Position numbers and translations under genes: made by a program
The notes under the pieces: model-generated
What the model saw: the letters and a program-made list of their open reading frames with translations, nothing else
Database searches by the model: none
Told to the model about the DNA's origin: nothing
Shown: one piece after another, positions 23,901 through 37,507 of the stretch
Layout: each line of letters opens with the position of its first letter
How positions within the stretch are numbered: the first letter of the stretch is position 1
Origin: Rhea pennata
Lineage: Eukaryota; Chordata; Aves; Rheiformes; Rheidae
Direction: 5' to 3'
DNA: 64,000 bases
Assembly (NCBI RefSeq): GCF_028389875.1
Contig: NC_084664.1
Location: 121,241,466-121,305,465 of the forward strand

Positions 23901-25743
23901 AAAGCAGTTGGTGAAGTCCTTTGACATGGTAATTGTCCACACCAGAACAATAGATGAAATATAACCAAAAGGAGACAGCCTACCTGCCATTTATCATTTC
24001 CAAGACTGCAGGGTTTGTTTGTACCTATTGCAATTCTGGAGGACTTTATTATCTATCATTTCTCCTAACTGGGTTTTGGCTTATTTTATTTCATTAGGCC
24101 TAGTACAAGAATTTGGTACAGACACATATCAATGATTCTTTCTGCTTGACTTTGACAAGCAATAAGATAAATATCCTCACCTGCAAGAGAGCACTGAAAC
24201 TACAGTAACAATAGCATACCATAGATTTGCACACAAAAGCAAAATGTAGAGCAATTGTAGTAAATACTAATGTACAATCTTGTAATAATTCCACAAAACT
24301 CACTGTATGAAAAGGGACATATACAGGCCCATGAACCAAGAGATGTCAAAATCAAGGTTGCACAAACACATCCCAAAAGAATCTGCTGGGTCTGTTGGTG
24401 TTACAATACCTTCTTTATTTAAATGGCCACATAGGTTTTTTAAATAATTTTATTTTTTATCCAAAAAAAAAGCATATTTAAAGCTAACAGCACTTTGTAG
24501 TATTTCATTCAAAATTGCAACTTTGAATTTGTCTTATTATCAAGATGGTTCAAGTGTAACAATAATTGAACTCTTGCAACACTGCATAACTTTAGTGAAA
24601 AACAGAAGAATTTAAGACACAGAATTTGGAATTTTTTACTTTATATATGATAAATTACCTTTTCTCATTGGTCTGTATTTTAATTTTATTAATATCATTT
24701 ACTGCACTTCTGAGACTCATCACGCAATCCAATATATCTATAATATGATTTAACAAACATAACTGTTATCTTAAAAGCAGCTATTTTTCTTAACATTTGT
24801 GTTCATTTTTGAAGGATCTCAAAGTTTTGAAAAGTACACATCCAGCTAAATTAATGGACAGTACATGTAGTTTGTTCTGGTGACAACAGAATATTTAAGA
24901 TTAAAAAGCTTTTTATTTAGTTGGTGTTTTACATAATATGTGTTAAATAAAATAAAATAAAATTTATTTTTAAAAAATCATTCATCAAAGTATAAAAACC
25001 AAAATTCACAAAGGACCAATCCTTAATGAATTCTACTAATAATGTCCTTATAGTCTGGTAGTTGACCTTAACATATCATCTTCCTTTTTAAAATCTTTAT
25101 CTACCTTGTAGTCCTTCCTTGTTCTTTCATAATGAATTGCTAGAAGGTAAAAACCTCTAAAAGCACTACATACATTTTGCAAGCAAGCATTGGTCCACAT
25201 GTTTAGCTAAAATATTACTCTGTGTATTCTTCAGATTGTCTCTTCACTTATAAAAGCTGTTTCTTTTGACTTCCAAAAAATATGAATGTGCATCTACTAC
25301 GTCAGTTAAATCTGGATACTTCTCATAAAGGAGGAGTCCCTCAAACTGATTTAGGATCCAATTAAATTTCTCTTTGTTAGTTCCATTTTTCTCAAAAAAA
25401 AAATTAATTTACAGACTGAAAGGAGAAGAGAAAGGAAGATAGAGATAATACAAGGCTGCACTGTACTATCCCCCAAATCAGCCTTCCTCTGAATCTCTGA
25501 TAAGGTAGTAAGCCTCTGGAAATGCTCGTGTTTTCTGTTGTTGAGTAAACAGCTTAGTTTACCCTTGTTTACTTGTTTTGACACATACAGATTTATATGA
25601 TTCAGCTCAATATCATTCCTTCCTTGGATAAAAAATGCTACACAGATTAACAGATTTCTCACAGAATTTATGGATACAAAAAATCTTCTCTATCACATGG
25701 CCCTTAACTTACAGCAATGCTTTTTTGCCAGAAATAAGTTGCC
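20904..25743. other. Noncoding AT-rich DNA
   Basis: Nearly 5 kb with no recognised gene, RNA or named transposon. A pyrimidine-rich CT repeat lies at about 22,767-22,795. The stretch at 22.2-22.8 kb is T-rich on the plus strand, unlike its neighbours. Confidence 0.5.
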
Positions 25744-25765
25744 TTTTTTTTTTTTTTTTTTTTTT
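25744..25765. repeat. T run of 22
   Basis: Uninterrupted homopolymer preceding a pyrimidine-rich stretch that ends in a possible splice acceptor (TATGTTCCAG, ending 25,799). No retrocopy is recognised next to it. Confidence 0.9.
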
Positions 25766-25799
25766 AATCCAACTCATTTATCTTTGTTTATGTTCCAGC

Positions 25800-26330
25800 T
25801 GCTGATTTGCAGTATGAACTTTTAGAAAGCTCCAGCAGGAGCCAATGGCAACTCACACTGACCAGGTACAGCTTCTGTTGCCTCTGTCCCAATTAGGTAG
25901 TAGAACCTACAGATGCAGCATTTGCCTAGAATGAATTATAGCAGAGTCCAGCCACCCAGCACTCAGTCATCGAAGCTCAGTCACAGCAAAGCCAGAACAT
26001 CAGATATTTTGGGATACTAATGGAAAACACTTTCCATAGCAAGCAAACACACAATCAGGGAGAGAAGGGCTAAGCCGGCAATAGTTATCTTCTGAATATC
26101 ACCTCAGTTAGAAGCCAGTTGCTGAGTCTCATGCTCAGTGCACGGGGCTAAGCAAATGAACTAAGCATCTGAACTAAGCAATTGAACCAAACACACAGCT
26201 AGGCAAGCAGCAGCACACCTGCACAGGCAAAATGGCCCAGCTGGAAAATAGGCCATTGGTGACACATGAGAGAAAACACAAGTGGACTATGCGGCACACA
26301 CAGGATTGGAAGCTTACCTATGGAGAGTAG
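25800..26330. other. GC-elevated noncoding island with 13-bp tandem repeats
   Basis: This stretch is more GC-rich than its flanks. It contains three tandem 13-bp units, CTAAGCAAATGAA, CTAAGCATCTGAA and CTAAGCAATTGAA, at 26,148-26,186. No open frame or transposon family is recognised. It could be a regulatory element, an unrecognised LTR fragment or an old repeat. Confidence 0.4.
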
Positions 26331-29300
26331 TATTTCATGATTGCACTGCTGCGTGGTTTTTTTTATTACTTTTACTTGAGGAGTGCACTGTACTTAAATT
26401 GGAGACAGCTCCAGTCAATAAAACATATATATTCTTACACTGTACTAATAACAACTGTATACAAGTGTAACATAGCCAGGTTGTATTGTTGAGTATTTGG
26501 GTGAGAAGCTGGACATCCTTTACAAATTTTAAACCCAAAGAGGTCAAGCTCAAGATTTTCATTAAATTGCAAAGAGACCTCCAGAGACAGCCAAACACCT
26601 GCAATGGAGTAAATCATTGGGATTGAAGAGGAATAGCCTCTGAAAGTAATCAGCCATGGGCAGAAAAACGTTCTGTTTAATATTGTTGAGAATAAGATTC
26701 TCCTAGAATAAGATTTAAGGATGGTGGCAAGTTTGAATTCAGTAACATCCTACCATCCCCCAGATTTGAGCACCACTGCCTGCATTTCTGCATAAATATG
26801 CACTCAGCAGTCAATCTGCAAATGCACAATAAATTCACTGAGCCCTGATAACATTTGATTTATAAAGTTCAACTATACTGTGTGTGCACAGTAAATATCT
26901 AATCCCTCCCCATAACTGAGCAGTAAACAACAAAGAAATAGCTAAGAGCAGACTGCCTTCCTCAAAGTAATTCATTCAGCATACAGCTAGTTTTTGGCTG
27001 ACATCTTTCTTGACAACATATCAAACGTTAGCAACAGATGCAAGGTAGATGAATAACATTGGTGGTAGCAGCTAAGTCTTTCCATCACTCCTCTAAGGAC
27101 CTTTCCCACTGTGCCTCCCAGAAGATGATAACCAAAAGCAAACTACAGAGAAATTAGATTGTCTGACTGGGGTAGATGCAAACGAATTTTGCAGAAGCAT
27201 CATGATAGAGATGGAGTACTCCTCTTTTTCTGTCTTTCATCTTTTTCAAGCACTCTGGCCAAAAATCATCTTTTTGTTTTATATTCCTGTATTAGTTGTA
27301 AATACATGATCCATGACCACAATTTATTTAATAAACCACGCCAATAATTTATTATTATTGCTAAAAAGAGATATCCTTTGCTGTTAATCCTGAGAGGAAA
27401 AAAAGTTACTTCAACACCTCAAAAGACAGGCACATCTGCTATCATTTCTCAACCCTTTAGAAGTGTAATGCATCCTTATCACTCCAGCAGACCTCTCTTG
27501 AAAGGCTACCAAAGCTATCATATAGTAGGCTTGCAAGTCCTGGTACACCTTTATGTAGTTGAGTTTACATAGGAAATCTCTACAAACCATATGAAAGAGT
27601 TTTAACTAAGAAAGAACATTTCATCACAGGTCAACAACCACAGGCTATATTAGTTCAATATTACCAGTCACTTAATACTTTTCAAATACAGTGACATCAT
27701 TGAAAAAAGTGATAAATATTCATGCTTTCAGAAGTGAAAGGTCGAATTATTATTTCCGCTTTTCGCCTCTCAATATTAAAAGTATACTCAGAAAGAAGAT
27801 ATATTTTATGGAAAAACAAACAAACAAAACCACCAGAACCCATCACAGAAACTGAAACTTGTAGAGATTTAGTCTACAGATTCCTCAGTTACGCAATATT
27901 AAAATAACTATTTTTAACCTTTACAGCAACTACCATCCATCAACAACTTCATTAATAATAAGCAAAATTTGTCAAAACATTGTATATTAATCACTTTCTA
28001 AGCCATATATACTTTCATATCCTAAGCCATCATGACTACAAAATTCCAGCAGTCTCCGTAGCCACTAAAGTTTAGTTTGATTTTCATATTCATTCTCTGA
28101 AAATTAGACCTACCAACATCCATCACCAGAAAAAAAATACCAAGCTATACAAAAGTCATCCATGAATGATGTGTACAGCATAGTTACGAAAAAGAAGTGT
28201 GGTAAAGTTCAGGTGAAAAAAGAATGAAAGAAAAGACAACCCTTCAAATGGGAAGAATAACTTATAAATGTGCAATTCTCTATTTTAGCCCATATTCTGC
28301 TCTTAATATCAGAGATATCTAAAAGCAGCCCAAAACCTAAGTTATGTAGGTGATACCATCAGATACCTGAGAGAGTATCTAGACACAGGATATGATGATG
28401 AAGAAAGAGGACGAAGTTCAAGTACACTTCCACCTCTAAGGTAGGGATTACAAGGACCAGCCAAATGTTTTATGGGTACCAGGCTATTTAACATACACTT
28501 ACGTGGAACTCTCACCAGTTTCTCATTTAACTGAAAAGGTAAAACAATAAGATAGAGATAGGTATTTTCTACTTTATGGAAGTTCTCTCTCCTTGGCATT
28601 CAACTAACTTGGAAAAGGTACAGAACTCAGACACTAGATGTTGATAATGGAGACTATGCCCTTTATAACAAAGGAAACAAAACAAAACAAAAAGATTATT
28701 TGATTCTGTCAAGTACAGGAATCCCACTCTGACGATCATGGATTCCAAAAGAATTGGAACTGCCAAGGTGCAGAGCGAGGGATATTCACTCCATTGTTCT
28801 TGGTGATTTATGATGATATTATGGAGTGCAAATGCATAAACAAATTTCAAATATATTTGAAAGGCAGATATATTATTATATATAATACTCTATTTTATTT
28901 GTCATGCAATGTTTGTCCCATGTCTAAAGCAGACAGGGCACAGAGGAGCTACAATGAGGAATGCAACCTAAAACAAAATGTTCAGCTAAGTGAATCTCAT
29001 AACTGGCTGAGCTCTTGGATCCAGAGGCACCGACTACAAGTAGTAGCTAGTTGGATATTTTTCTGAAAATCAAAAAGGTTAAGGGCTGTAGGAAGGGACA
29101 CACTGAATGTATATACACAAGGGACACAAGGTCAGGTTAAACTGATCTAAGTTGTGCTGCCTTAAAAAGCAATGCAATCCTCTTGTTCTAGAAGGTCCGT
29201 ATGTTGGCAGCAGCCATCATGCAGCCACAGGATGAATCATTTTTCTCCTGGATTTCCAGCAAGCTTATCTGTGTTACTGTGTAGAAGTGACAAACGGACT

Positions 29301-32300
29301 GCTTTTGCAGCAAGACAATTTCCTCGCATTTGAAGCTGGCTGCTTTCAGCTTACTCGGAGCATGGTGGATGGAAAGAAAAAATGAGAACAGGAAAAGTTA
29401 AAATTGCAAAGAAAAACTGCAGTGGTTCAGAGCAGATTTGAAAGCCATGACTGCTGCATCTTAGTTCTTTTTAAAGCTTGTAGTATAGAAAAGCAATGCC
29501 TTATGCTTGTTCACAGGAACTGTTATTGGCACAGGCAGTTCATTGGTTTTACTGGTACACCTCTGCAATTTCAACTTTAGAATGTTAGGTCTTTTTTTTT
29601 CAAAAAAAAAAAAAAGAGACTTACTAGACACAGATCTCTCATTTCTTTCTCAGTTTTCAGATGCATCAGCATGTTTCTAGCTTGCATGACTGATGAGGGC
29701 AGGAGGTGGGTCTGTCTCCGACAAAACATTACCCAATGACTTCCTGCCTGTGAATGCGTTTGAAAACAGACAGCATTGTAAAATTACATCACGGCTGCAT
29801 CAGAAATCTAAAGGAAAAACATGAAGGCCTGGCCCAACTGTTCATATACTTCTGAATCAAACCATGGCAAACCAGAACTTTGTCTTTGGGGAGACAAAGT
29901 AGGTAAGAAGGCATCACTGAACCAGCTGCAGTTTGCATTCAGATGTGCATAGCGTATAACACACATTTGTGCTAGAAAAGTAATGGCCAATTAATGTCAA
30001 CCGCTGGTTAATTAAAAATTATGAGGCAATGGGAAGGAGGACATGGGCACCCCTCCCCAGGTCTCTGTGGCATTTTTGCTATCAGTGTGCAAGAGAAATT
30101 CCAATTACAATCAAATATAAACAGAGTATAGAGTTATAGTATGTATTTTGAAGGAAAATTATGTATTTAAGGCTGATCAAAATCATCGAAAACTAAAGTC
30201 TGATCCTAATAAAATTCTTAAGAATCTCTCCAGTGACATATATACAACAGGAAGAGTTTCATAGAAAACATCTATGTATTTTAGTAACAACTGAAGTCTG
30301 TGCTGATCACTGTCAAACAGAAAACTAAGTCATTTAAAGTTATTAAACACCTCCAAACTTGCTTTATATGCTTTAACATCCCTTTTTCAAACAGTATATG
30401 TACTATAATGGCATTATGGCTGGGAAGATGCAAGATAACGTTCAGGAAAATTTATCCTCAGTTCAACCAACAATCCCAGGTGATGCCCAATCAGCTTTGG
30501 TAACATAGATGCAGTCAACTCTGGAAGGGGTAGACAAGGCACTTTATCAAGGAACTTTCAGCATATCCAGTCCCAGAATTTCCAGTAATTTATGGCATAT
30601 AAAGAAACAGAACAGTTGGTCCTTTTGTAGGCAGCATGATACAGAGTGCTTCTCACAAGCACAGCATGGCTGCTTATAAAGTACCAGATTAACTGCAAAA
30701 ATGCTTGCTTTATTATGTAATGATTAGTTTCCTGATTTTGGAGTTGGACCTCAAGTCATATCCACAAGCCTTACATTAGTAACAGCAGGCAAGGTGACAG
30801 ACACTGGGCTTTACAGTACATGTATGGAAGTGAGTTGAACTTGCAGCCAAAGCAGAGGCCTGTAATAGCTGTAAATTATAAATATAATAAACAGAATATA
30901 ATTCATATTCACTTGCCTTTGACCCAAATATTAAGTTTACATCAGAGTAAAAGAAGTTGTCAGAGAAAGGAAAGGGTATGCATAACGGACTGCAAATAGG
31001 CAATTCTACTGTCTACTGCCTACAGTTCTACTATTTACTAATAGTTCAGTTCTACTGAATACACCAGAAGACAACTGGCAAAATTGAAAATAAGAAAATA
31101 AGCTAGGCAGTACTGGGAGCAGAGGAGACATGCCCTTTTTGGGAGGGGGAACAGCATAAAAATATCTGGCTGAAGTGAGTAAATCAAGAGAAGAAAGGAA
31201 AAAAAGCTCACTTTGGTCCTGACTTCTCTCATATTAAAGGTCGTAATCATCAGTGCTAACTATATCTCATTAGCTCCACAGTACTGTTTATTCACACAAT
31301 AAATATGTGTTAAAAACCAGCTATTCTGTATATGATTGACACAACGCTTAATAATGTATATGAACTAATCATCAGCAAGAAATGTGCTGTTAATGAATTA
31401 AAGTTTAAAACTGGCCTGGTTTATCAGCCTTCTAAACACCCCCATAACAGTAATCTCCTTCCCTTTATATATACATACATACATATTTACATATATACAT
31501 CCAAAGACATCTATTCAGTTTTAACAAATATCATGATGGTCCTGAAAGGGTGACAGAAGTATGATAACAGTTGCTATTTTCATGAATATACTTGGTTGCA
31601 TACTGGGGACATTTCAGGATATTTCAGGATCACAGTTCACGAAATGACATACTTGTTTTTAAAGTTCTGTATTTACTTACCTATTTATTTAAGTTTAGAT
31701 TGAGTGAGCTGGTGACCTTAACATCATTAGACATACTAAATAGAACCATTATGGTAGCAAATGTATAAGCTATCTGGAAAGAGGCTCTGAAACTGTTTAA
31801 AATAGACAATAAAAGAGAATTTCTTCAGTTAGAGAGATAGATAATTAGCCCAGGTAGACAGTGGTCCATGATCCTGGAGTCCTGCTAAGCATTTCCTCTT
31901 TGATTATATGGGCAAAACTTTGAAAAATAAATAGAATTTCCAGCAGTGGGGGGAAAAAAAAAAAAAAAGTGTTGTGCTGGTTAAAATTCCAACAATTTTA
32001 GTTTTACTTTTTCAACATATTGAGTTGCATCCTTAAGTGCATGAATAGAGCAGTGTTAGATGCGAATAAGAAATGGAGGCCAAACAGCTTAATAGCTATT
32101 ATTACTAATATTTACCTTGTAACAATTTTTTTTCCTCCTCTTCTACATAACAACCACTGGATTTATTTTATGTTTTTCAGGAAGGAGATAGCAGTAAATA
32201 CCGTGTTCCCAAATGGATGGCTAAGAAGAGTTGAAGAAGGCTACACAGACTGTTAGAAATACACTCTGTCATAGCAGAAGCACTATGATTTGTTGCTACC

Positions 32301-34468
32301 ATACTTCATTTCTATTCTCTCAGTCCAGGTACCAACAGCTATTCAATATCCTGAGTCACCATTTAGATATGAAAACTTTAGAATGTGCAATTCTGGAGTT
32401 CAAAGAACACAAACACTCTTGGTCACTTCCTACATTTATGTCTAATAAAAATTCAACTTATTTCTCCAGTAATGAGTTGCAATGGGCTCTCATAGAATGG
32501 AAGTATGCTGCCTGACACAGATGCTGAATGAATTTTTTGCATGAGTTTTTAAGGAAAGTTGCATAAAAGAAGGTTGATATAGCACCATGATTATTGTTCA
32601 TGAGATAATACAAAGCACACTGGTAGAGTTGTTCATAATTCATAGTATTTCTTTATTGAATGTGGGATATGACCTTTGGTTGAGCAACTTACTGAATCTA
32701 ATGGCAGGTAAGCCCAGAAAAATATATATTGGGATCATTGGGAAGTGCAGTCATGCTTCACGCTACATCCTCTGGCATGGCCAAATGTATTCAGTTCTGC
32801 GCTTCAGGAAAAGCTTGTTCTTTTTCAACTGCATTGAAAAGACTTTGTCTTGTCCAAAAATTAAAGACTCTAGTTTTCCCAATTGAGAGACATGAAGTTC
32901 TGAACATATGAACTGGAGATATAAAAAAAAAAATACTGCCTGCCATTCAAATCATTCACAGACATTTCAGTGTCTGTGTTGTCACTGTTTGACTGCGTCT
33001 AAGTCAATGAGAAATAGTCAAATTGCTAATACAGAATTCACACAGAATGTGTGAACAATATAGAATTCACTAGCATTAGATCAGATCAATAGCATCATAT
33101 TGTTCGTTTAGAATCTATCGGGATATGGATTTCCTTATTGAACCCTTCTAAACCAGTCTGTTGATTTCTGCAGAGTATGCTCGTTTTTGCAGAAAGAATA
33201 CGAAGATTTGTATCAGAATTCTTAATCACAGAAAACTGAAATTTCGCTAAATGAAAACATCACCTCAATAAAAAAAAAAAAAAAATATAAGAAATTTATG
33301 TCAAGTTACATCAAGGAACTCAGTATGACAGCTTGCATGGGAACATCTTCATTTCAGAACAGACTAATGCACGACTCTAAAAAACAGCTTTGTAAGAAGA
33401 AAAAAGGTCCAAAAGTTGATAAAGGAGATGATACGCCTTCACTTCTATTGTCCTCTTGATTTTTAGAAATTAAAGGTTAAGATTTTCTATTTTTGACACG
33501 TTAGGGGAGTGGCAATGAAAGGAAAGAGATTCTTGATTTAAATTAAAAAAAAAAAAAGTTTACTAAATCTTCTCAAGTTAGCCAGAATATCACTTTCTAA
33601 TGACACTTCAGACCAAAACATCTATACAGTTTGTAATGTCACATAACAGGCAAGGTTTTCTCAAGAGCCATACAGTAACTAGTCAAATTTCTTATGGAAT
33701 CTAATCAATTAATCACCTGTTCAAATAACAACTGCCTTTGAGAACAGGGTTCTATACTAAATTTAAATACAAAATATAGACACTCTCCCTTAAAAGAGTT
33801 ACTACACTTGCCACTAGCATTCCCCAAAAATGCAGGAAAAGAGCTAATGATCAGAAAATATTCTAATTCCCAAATATGTCTAACAACATGCCACAACATT
33901 AGTTTACAAAAGTCTGTAACAGGTGCAACCTATATCTGTATGCTGTAGCTGTAAAATTTATAGCTGGAGTTGCTTAGCAAGAAGACAGTCAGTTATGTTC
34001 TCAGGAGTTACATACACACCGTTAACGTAACTGCCACAAAGGAGTACCAACAACATACATGCACTGGAACACTCAAAATAGTTAAACTGTGATTGATTGC
34101 TCTTTCTTTTCCTTACACTGTCATCAGACATCTTAGAATTAACATGGAATCCCTAATCAGAGTGACCATACCATCACACTCAAAGTATTTACTACTACTT
34201 ATCTTGTCTACTATGAAACAGTAAAAGGTTCTGTATAAAGAGGTGCTCATATGCACTGATATGAAAGCAAGAGTCAGTTAAAATGATTAGAGAGCTGGCA
34301 ATGCTGAACTGTAAAGAAAAATATTTGAAAATTAAAATACATAATTTCAACAAGCAGGGTTATGAGGCAATGCAGAAAGTGATTGTAACACTTACATACA
34401 ATATTTGTATAACTAATTTGTTGGATTATTAAAGAACTACTTAGTAAAGGAAAATGAATAAGCAGGAG

Positions 34469-34472
<4 letters not shown>
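26331..34472. other. Noncoding AT-rich DNA
   Basis: No gene or clear transposon was recognised over about 8 kb. Minor features are a TA/CATA repeat at about 31,466-31,501, a tandem 10-bp duplication (ATTTCAGGAT twice) near 31,611-31,631, and short A runs. Confidence 0.45.

Positions 34473-34512
<40 letters not shown>
34473..34512. repeat. A run of 40
   Basis: Uninterrupted 40-base A tract, the longest homopolymer in the window. It lies directly upstream of, not downstream of, the plus-strand ancient LINE fragment, so it is not that element's tail. It may be a minus-strand T tract or an expanded microsatellite. Exact length is prone to assembly error. Confidence 0.9.
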
Positions 34513-34513
<1 letters not shown>

Positions 34514-34539
34514 CCTGCAGCTGAGCATCATGAAAAACT

Positions 34540-34740
34540 ACTTGGCAATAAGATCTGTAAAGCAGTACAAAAGCACCCCAAGGGAAGTAGTGGAATCTCC
34601 ATCATTTGGGATATTTAAAACTGAACTGGACAAAATGTTGGAAAATGTTCTGTAGGGAATAATCTTGAATTTGTAAGGAGACAGACTGGATGACCTAACA
34701 GGTCTTTTTCCATCTGTAACATCTATTACTCTGTAATTGT
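34540..34740 (+). mobile_element. Ancient CR1/L3 LINE 3'-end fragment
   Basis: The order of blocks matches the 3' end of old amniote CR1/L3 elements: gggaagtagtggaatctcca, then tttgggatatttaaaactga, then a divergent interval, then agactggatgacctaacagg followed by TCTTTTTCCATC and ATTACTCTGTAAT. The first block corresponds to the C-terminal coding motif (REVVESPSF-like). Heavily diverged and noncoding now. Confidence 0.75.
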
Positions 34741-36361
34741 CTCATGTCCTCAATCCACACATTAAGCAACCCTCACAAAGCTCCAAGGCTAAATGGTTTG
34801 GTTCTGAAGCACCCATTCTTTCTATAATCATCATTTAAGACTACTAGAGCAAATCCTACTTAGGAATGAAAATGTTCGTAGCAATATCAAAAACAAGGAA
34901 AAAAAATAGACCCAACTATGCAATTTCTCTTACACTAGAGGTTTTCAAACTGTTGCAATATGTGCTATTCACAGAAGTATCATTAGTAGAATATAAACAG
35001 CTTCAAAATGGTATGCAGCTCATTGCAATGCTTCTGCTTCTTATGAATAGTGCCATCTAGCAAAACAACATTTGTTAAATCCTGTAACAGACTATGCAAG
35101 TCACAGGAAAAGAATTCTGCTGAAAAAGAATTCTCTGAACCCTCAGCCCAGTTTCTTGAAGCTGTATTTTGATGACATTTTCTTTCAGCTATAATATCAA
35201 TTTAACACAGTGGCTACCTCTGTCCTATCCTTACTACTCAATCCAACCCTCTGTTGTTTCAAAATAAAGTTTGTAGGGAGCAGAAGGGAAGGAGTGCAGA
35301 TACCTATAAAACATTATTATAGATTTTTTTCCATAAAGGCATAAAGTTCTATTCTATAGCTTCATAATCCACATTACTTAAATTTGGAAAATTAAAAAAT
35401 CAGTCGTTCATTAGGGACATTGTGTTTTCATACTGAAGATACAGTATGAGGTTTCATATTTACAGTGAATGTGTTTCAGTGCATGAGTTTGATAAAGCTG
35501 GAAAAGGCTTTCAAACATTTCTATCAGGCACACAAAACTTTATAGCATTAAGCAGATGAGCAAAGATGTCAGATCACAGTCACACCTTGCTAAATACCTG
35601 TGAGATTCCTGGGTCTGACTTTTTGTTTACCAGAACTGGTACTTTAAATGTCAACATTTAAGTGATCCGTTACTCAAACTATTGTTCTATTTGGTTGCTC
35701 ATCAAAACAAATAGAAATGAAAGAACAGTATCATATTAAGAACATCTGAAAATAATAATAAAAAAAAAGTACTTAAGTAATTTAAGCTGTTTTAAAATAC
35801 ACAGACTTATATCACTAAAGTTCCTCTATGGCCCTGCTTCTTCTAGAACACAGATATCTAAAGATATAATATAGTTAAATATTTAGGACAGTGTATTTCC
35901 TGGTGTAGCCACATCCTGAATATTTAAAACATTCAACTCGAAAGCTTAAAGAGTACTCTTTAAAAAAATCTATATAAAAAAAGATGTGTGCCATGTGAAA
36001 AAGAATCTAGAACAAAATTTAAATCAATTTGATATTAAAGTAAATGACAAAAGAGGTGCACAGTAAGGTCATCCCTACCATCATGTTTAAAGTAGAGAGA
36101 AAAAAAAAATCAGAAATCTTCTAATGATCTTCTAAAATGAACATTGTGATTGTACATAAAGAAAAGCAATAAGTAGAAACGCTTTCACTGTAAGTACAAA
36201 AAGCAATACAATGTGTACTAAACTGCATTGCAAATATTTATTCAAATATCAAATAAAACACTGAATACAATGAAAATCTCAAATGAACTGGAATTCAGTT
36301 AATATACCTCTTTTATATTATCACCTCTGAAGACTAAAAGAAAGCAAAACGAACTAGGATG

Positions 36362-36397
<36 letters not shown>

Positions 36398-37316
36398 GAG
36401 AACTTATTCCCAACTACTGAATACTGTTGTGCTCCAGGAATTACTCTGAAAGAAGCATAAAACACAGCAATAATCACTTGCAAAAGATGAGTAAATACAA
36501 AAATAAATATTTAACTCTTCATAACATATTGCAATGTATCAGAAAGTCTATAGTTTTGCACACATGAAAAGTAGTACTTACTGAAAGTAGTTTATAATAT
36601 TCTTAGTTTACTAGGAATATAGCTATTTTAATTTTAAATTATGATAAATACATTAGCCATGTTCATTTTTGCCAGTAAAGCAAAAAAAAATAGTGCTATG
36701 TAGTGCCATATTTTCTACTCTTGATTTTGCTTCATAGAAAGAAGCACCATCTCATTGATATATCATTTGAATTCTTACTATTTAATTCTAAGTCATCAAG
36801 TATAAATCATACGTATCCATATTTGAAAATGAATTTATGTATGTTACATATATATATGTATATATATGGCAAATTCAAAAGGTATTGAAAACTTCAACTA
36901 AAATTTCAACCTTGAGTATTCAAACTATTTGTTGTTTGAATGGATCACGAAAAAGCAGTTTTTATTTTTGGATTATTTCTAGACATTTTTTTTTTTTAAT
37001 TTTCTAGACTTCAGATTCAAAACATGCAAAGTGTTTGTGGATATAACACATTATTTTCCCAGATCCATAGTCAGAAAATAAATCCAACACTTCCATTGTA
37101 TCTGAAAAGTTTTTATCAATCAGCAACTGATTAACATAAAAAGCATAAACAGCAAATAGCAAAAATGCATCTTGTCACTGTGTTGAAAAAGCATTAAGAA
37201 TCAACAAAGGCAAGCACTACATTTCGATATGCAAACAGTACAATTAACAATAACTGAACAAGAAATAAAATTTTGACATCAAAATACGAGCAATTTCAAG
37301 GACCTTTTAAACTTAC
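34741..37316. other. Noncoding AT-rich DNA, A-rich on the plus strand
   Basis: No gene or transposon recognised. It contains a T run of 28 at 36,366-36,393 and a short TA repeat at 36,848-36,867. Confidence 0.5.
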
Positions 37317-37507
37317 TGAGGACACCACACATGAGGGCTTAGCTTCAGAAAAATTCTCTTTGTCCCCATCAGCTGCCAAAGCAAAGCTATCTCCTAGAGC
37401 GCTAGAAAATGGTCCCAGGATAGAACTTGAATTGAGAGTGGCCTCTATCCCCATTAAAACCACTGTTGCTCTTAAAAATGGATTTTTAATTAACCCTTTG
37501 ATTTAGG
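37317..37507 (-). CDS. Candidate start-codon exon of an unassigned minus-strand gene
   Basis: On the minus strand a strong acceptor (pyrimidine tract ending CTTTTTGCAG) lies just before 37,507, and a consensus donor GTAAGT follows 37,317. The 191-base exon has stops in all frames at its upstream end, so that part would be 5' untranslated. An ATG at 37,454 then opens exactly 46 codons up to the donor, ending in phase 0. The peptide begins MGIEATLNSSS, is rich in Ser and Ala and ends KPSCVVSS; a CpG (AGCGCT) is kept in an otherwise CpG-poor stretch. It has no signal peptide, and I do not recognise the protein. The orientation agrees with leftward transcription from the CpG island at 52 kb. The base before ATG is A but position -3 is T, so start context is weak. 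The opposite strand is also open for 77 codons, which weakens the case. Confidence 0.4.

Noticed and set aside
25800..25864. Plus-strand exon-like segment between TATGTTCCAG and CCAG/GTACAG
   Set aside because: Open in one frame (ADLQYELLESSS...), but it is only 65 bases and oriented against the inferred minus-strand gene; the acceptor follows a T homopolymer that mimics a pyrimidine tract.
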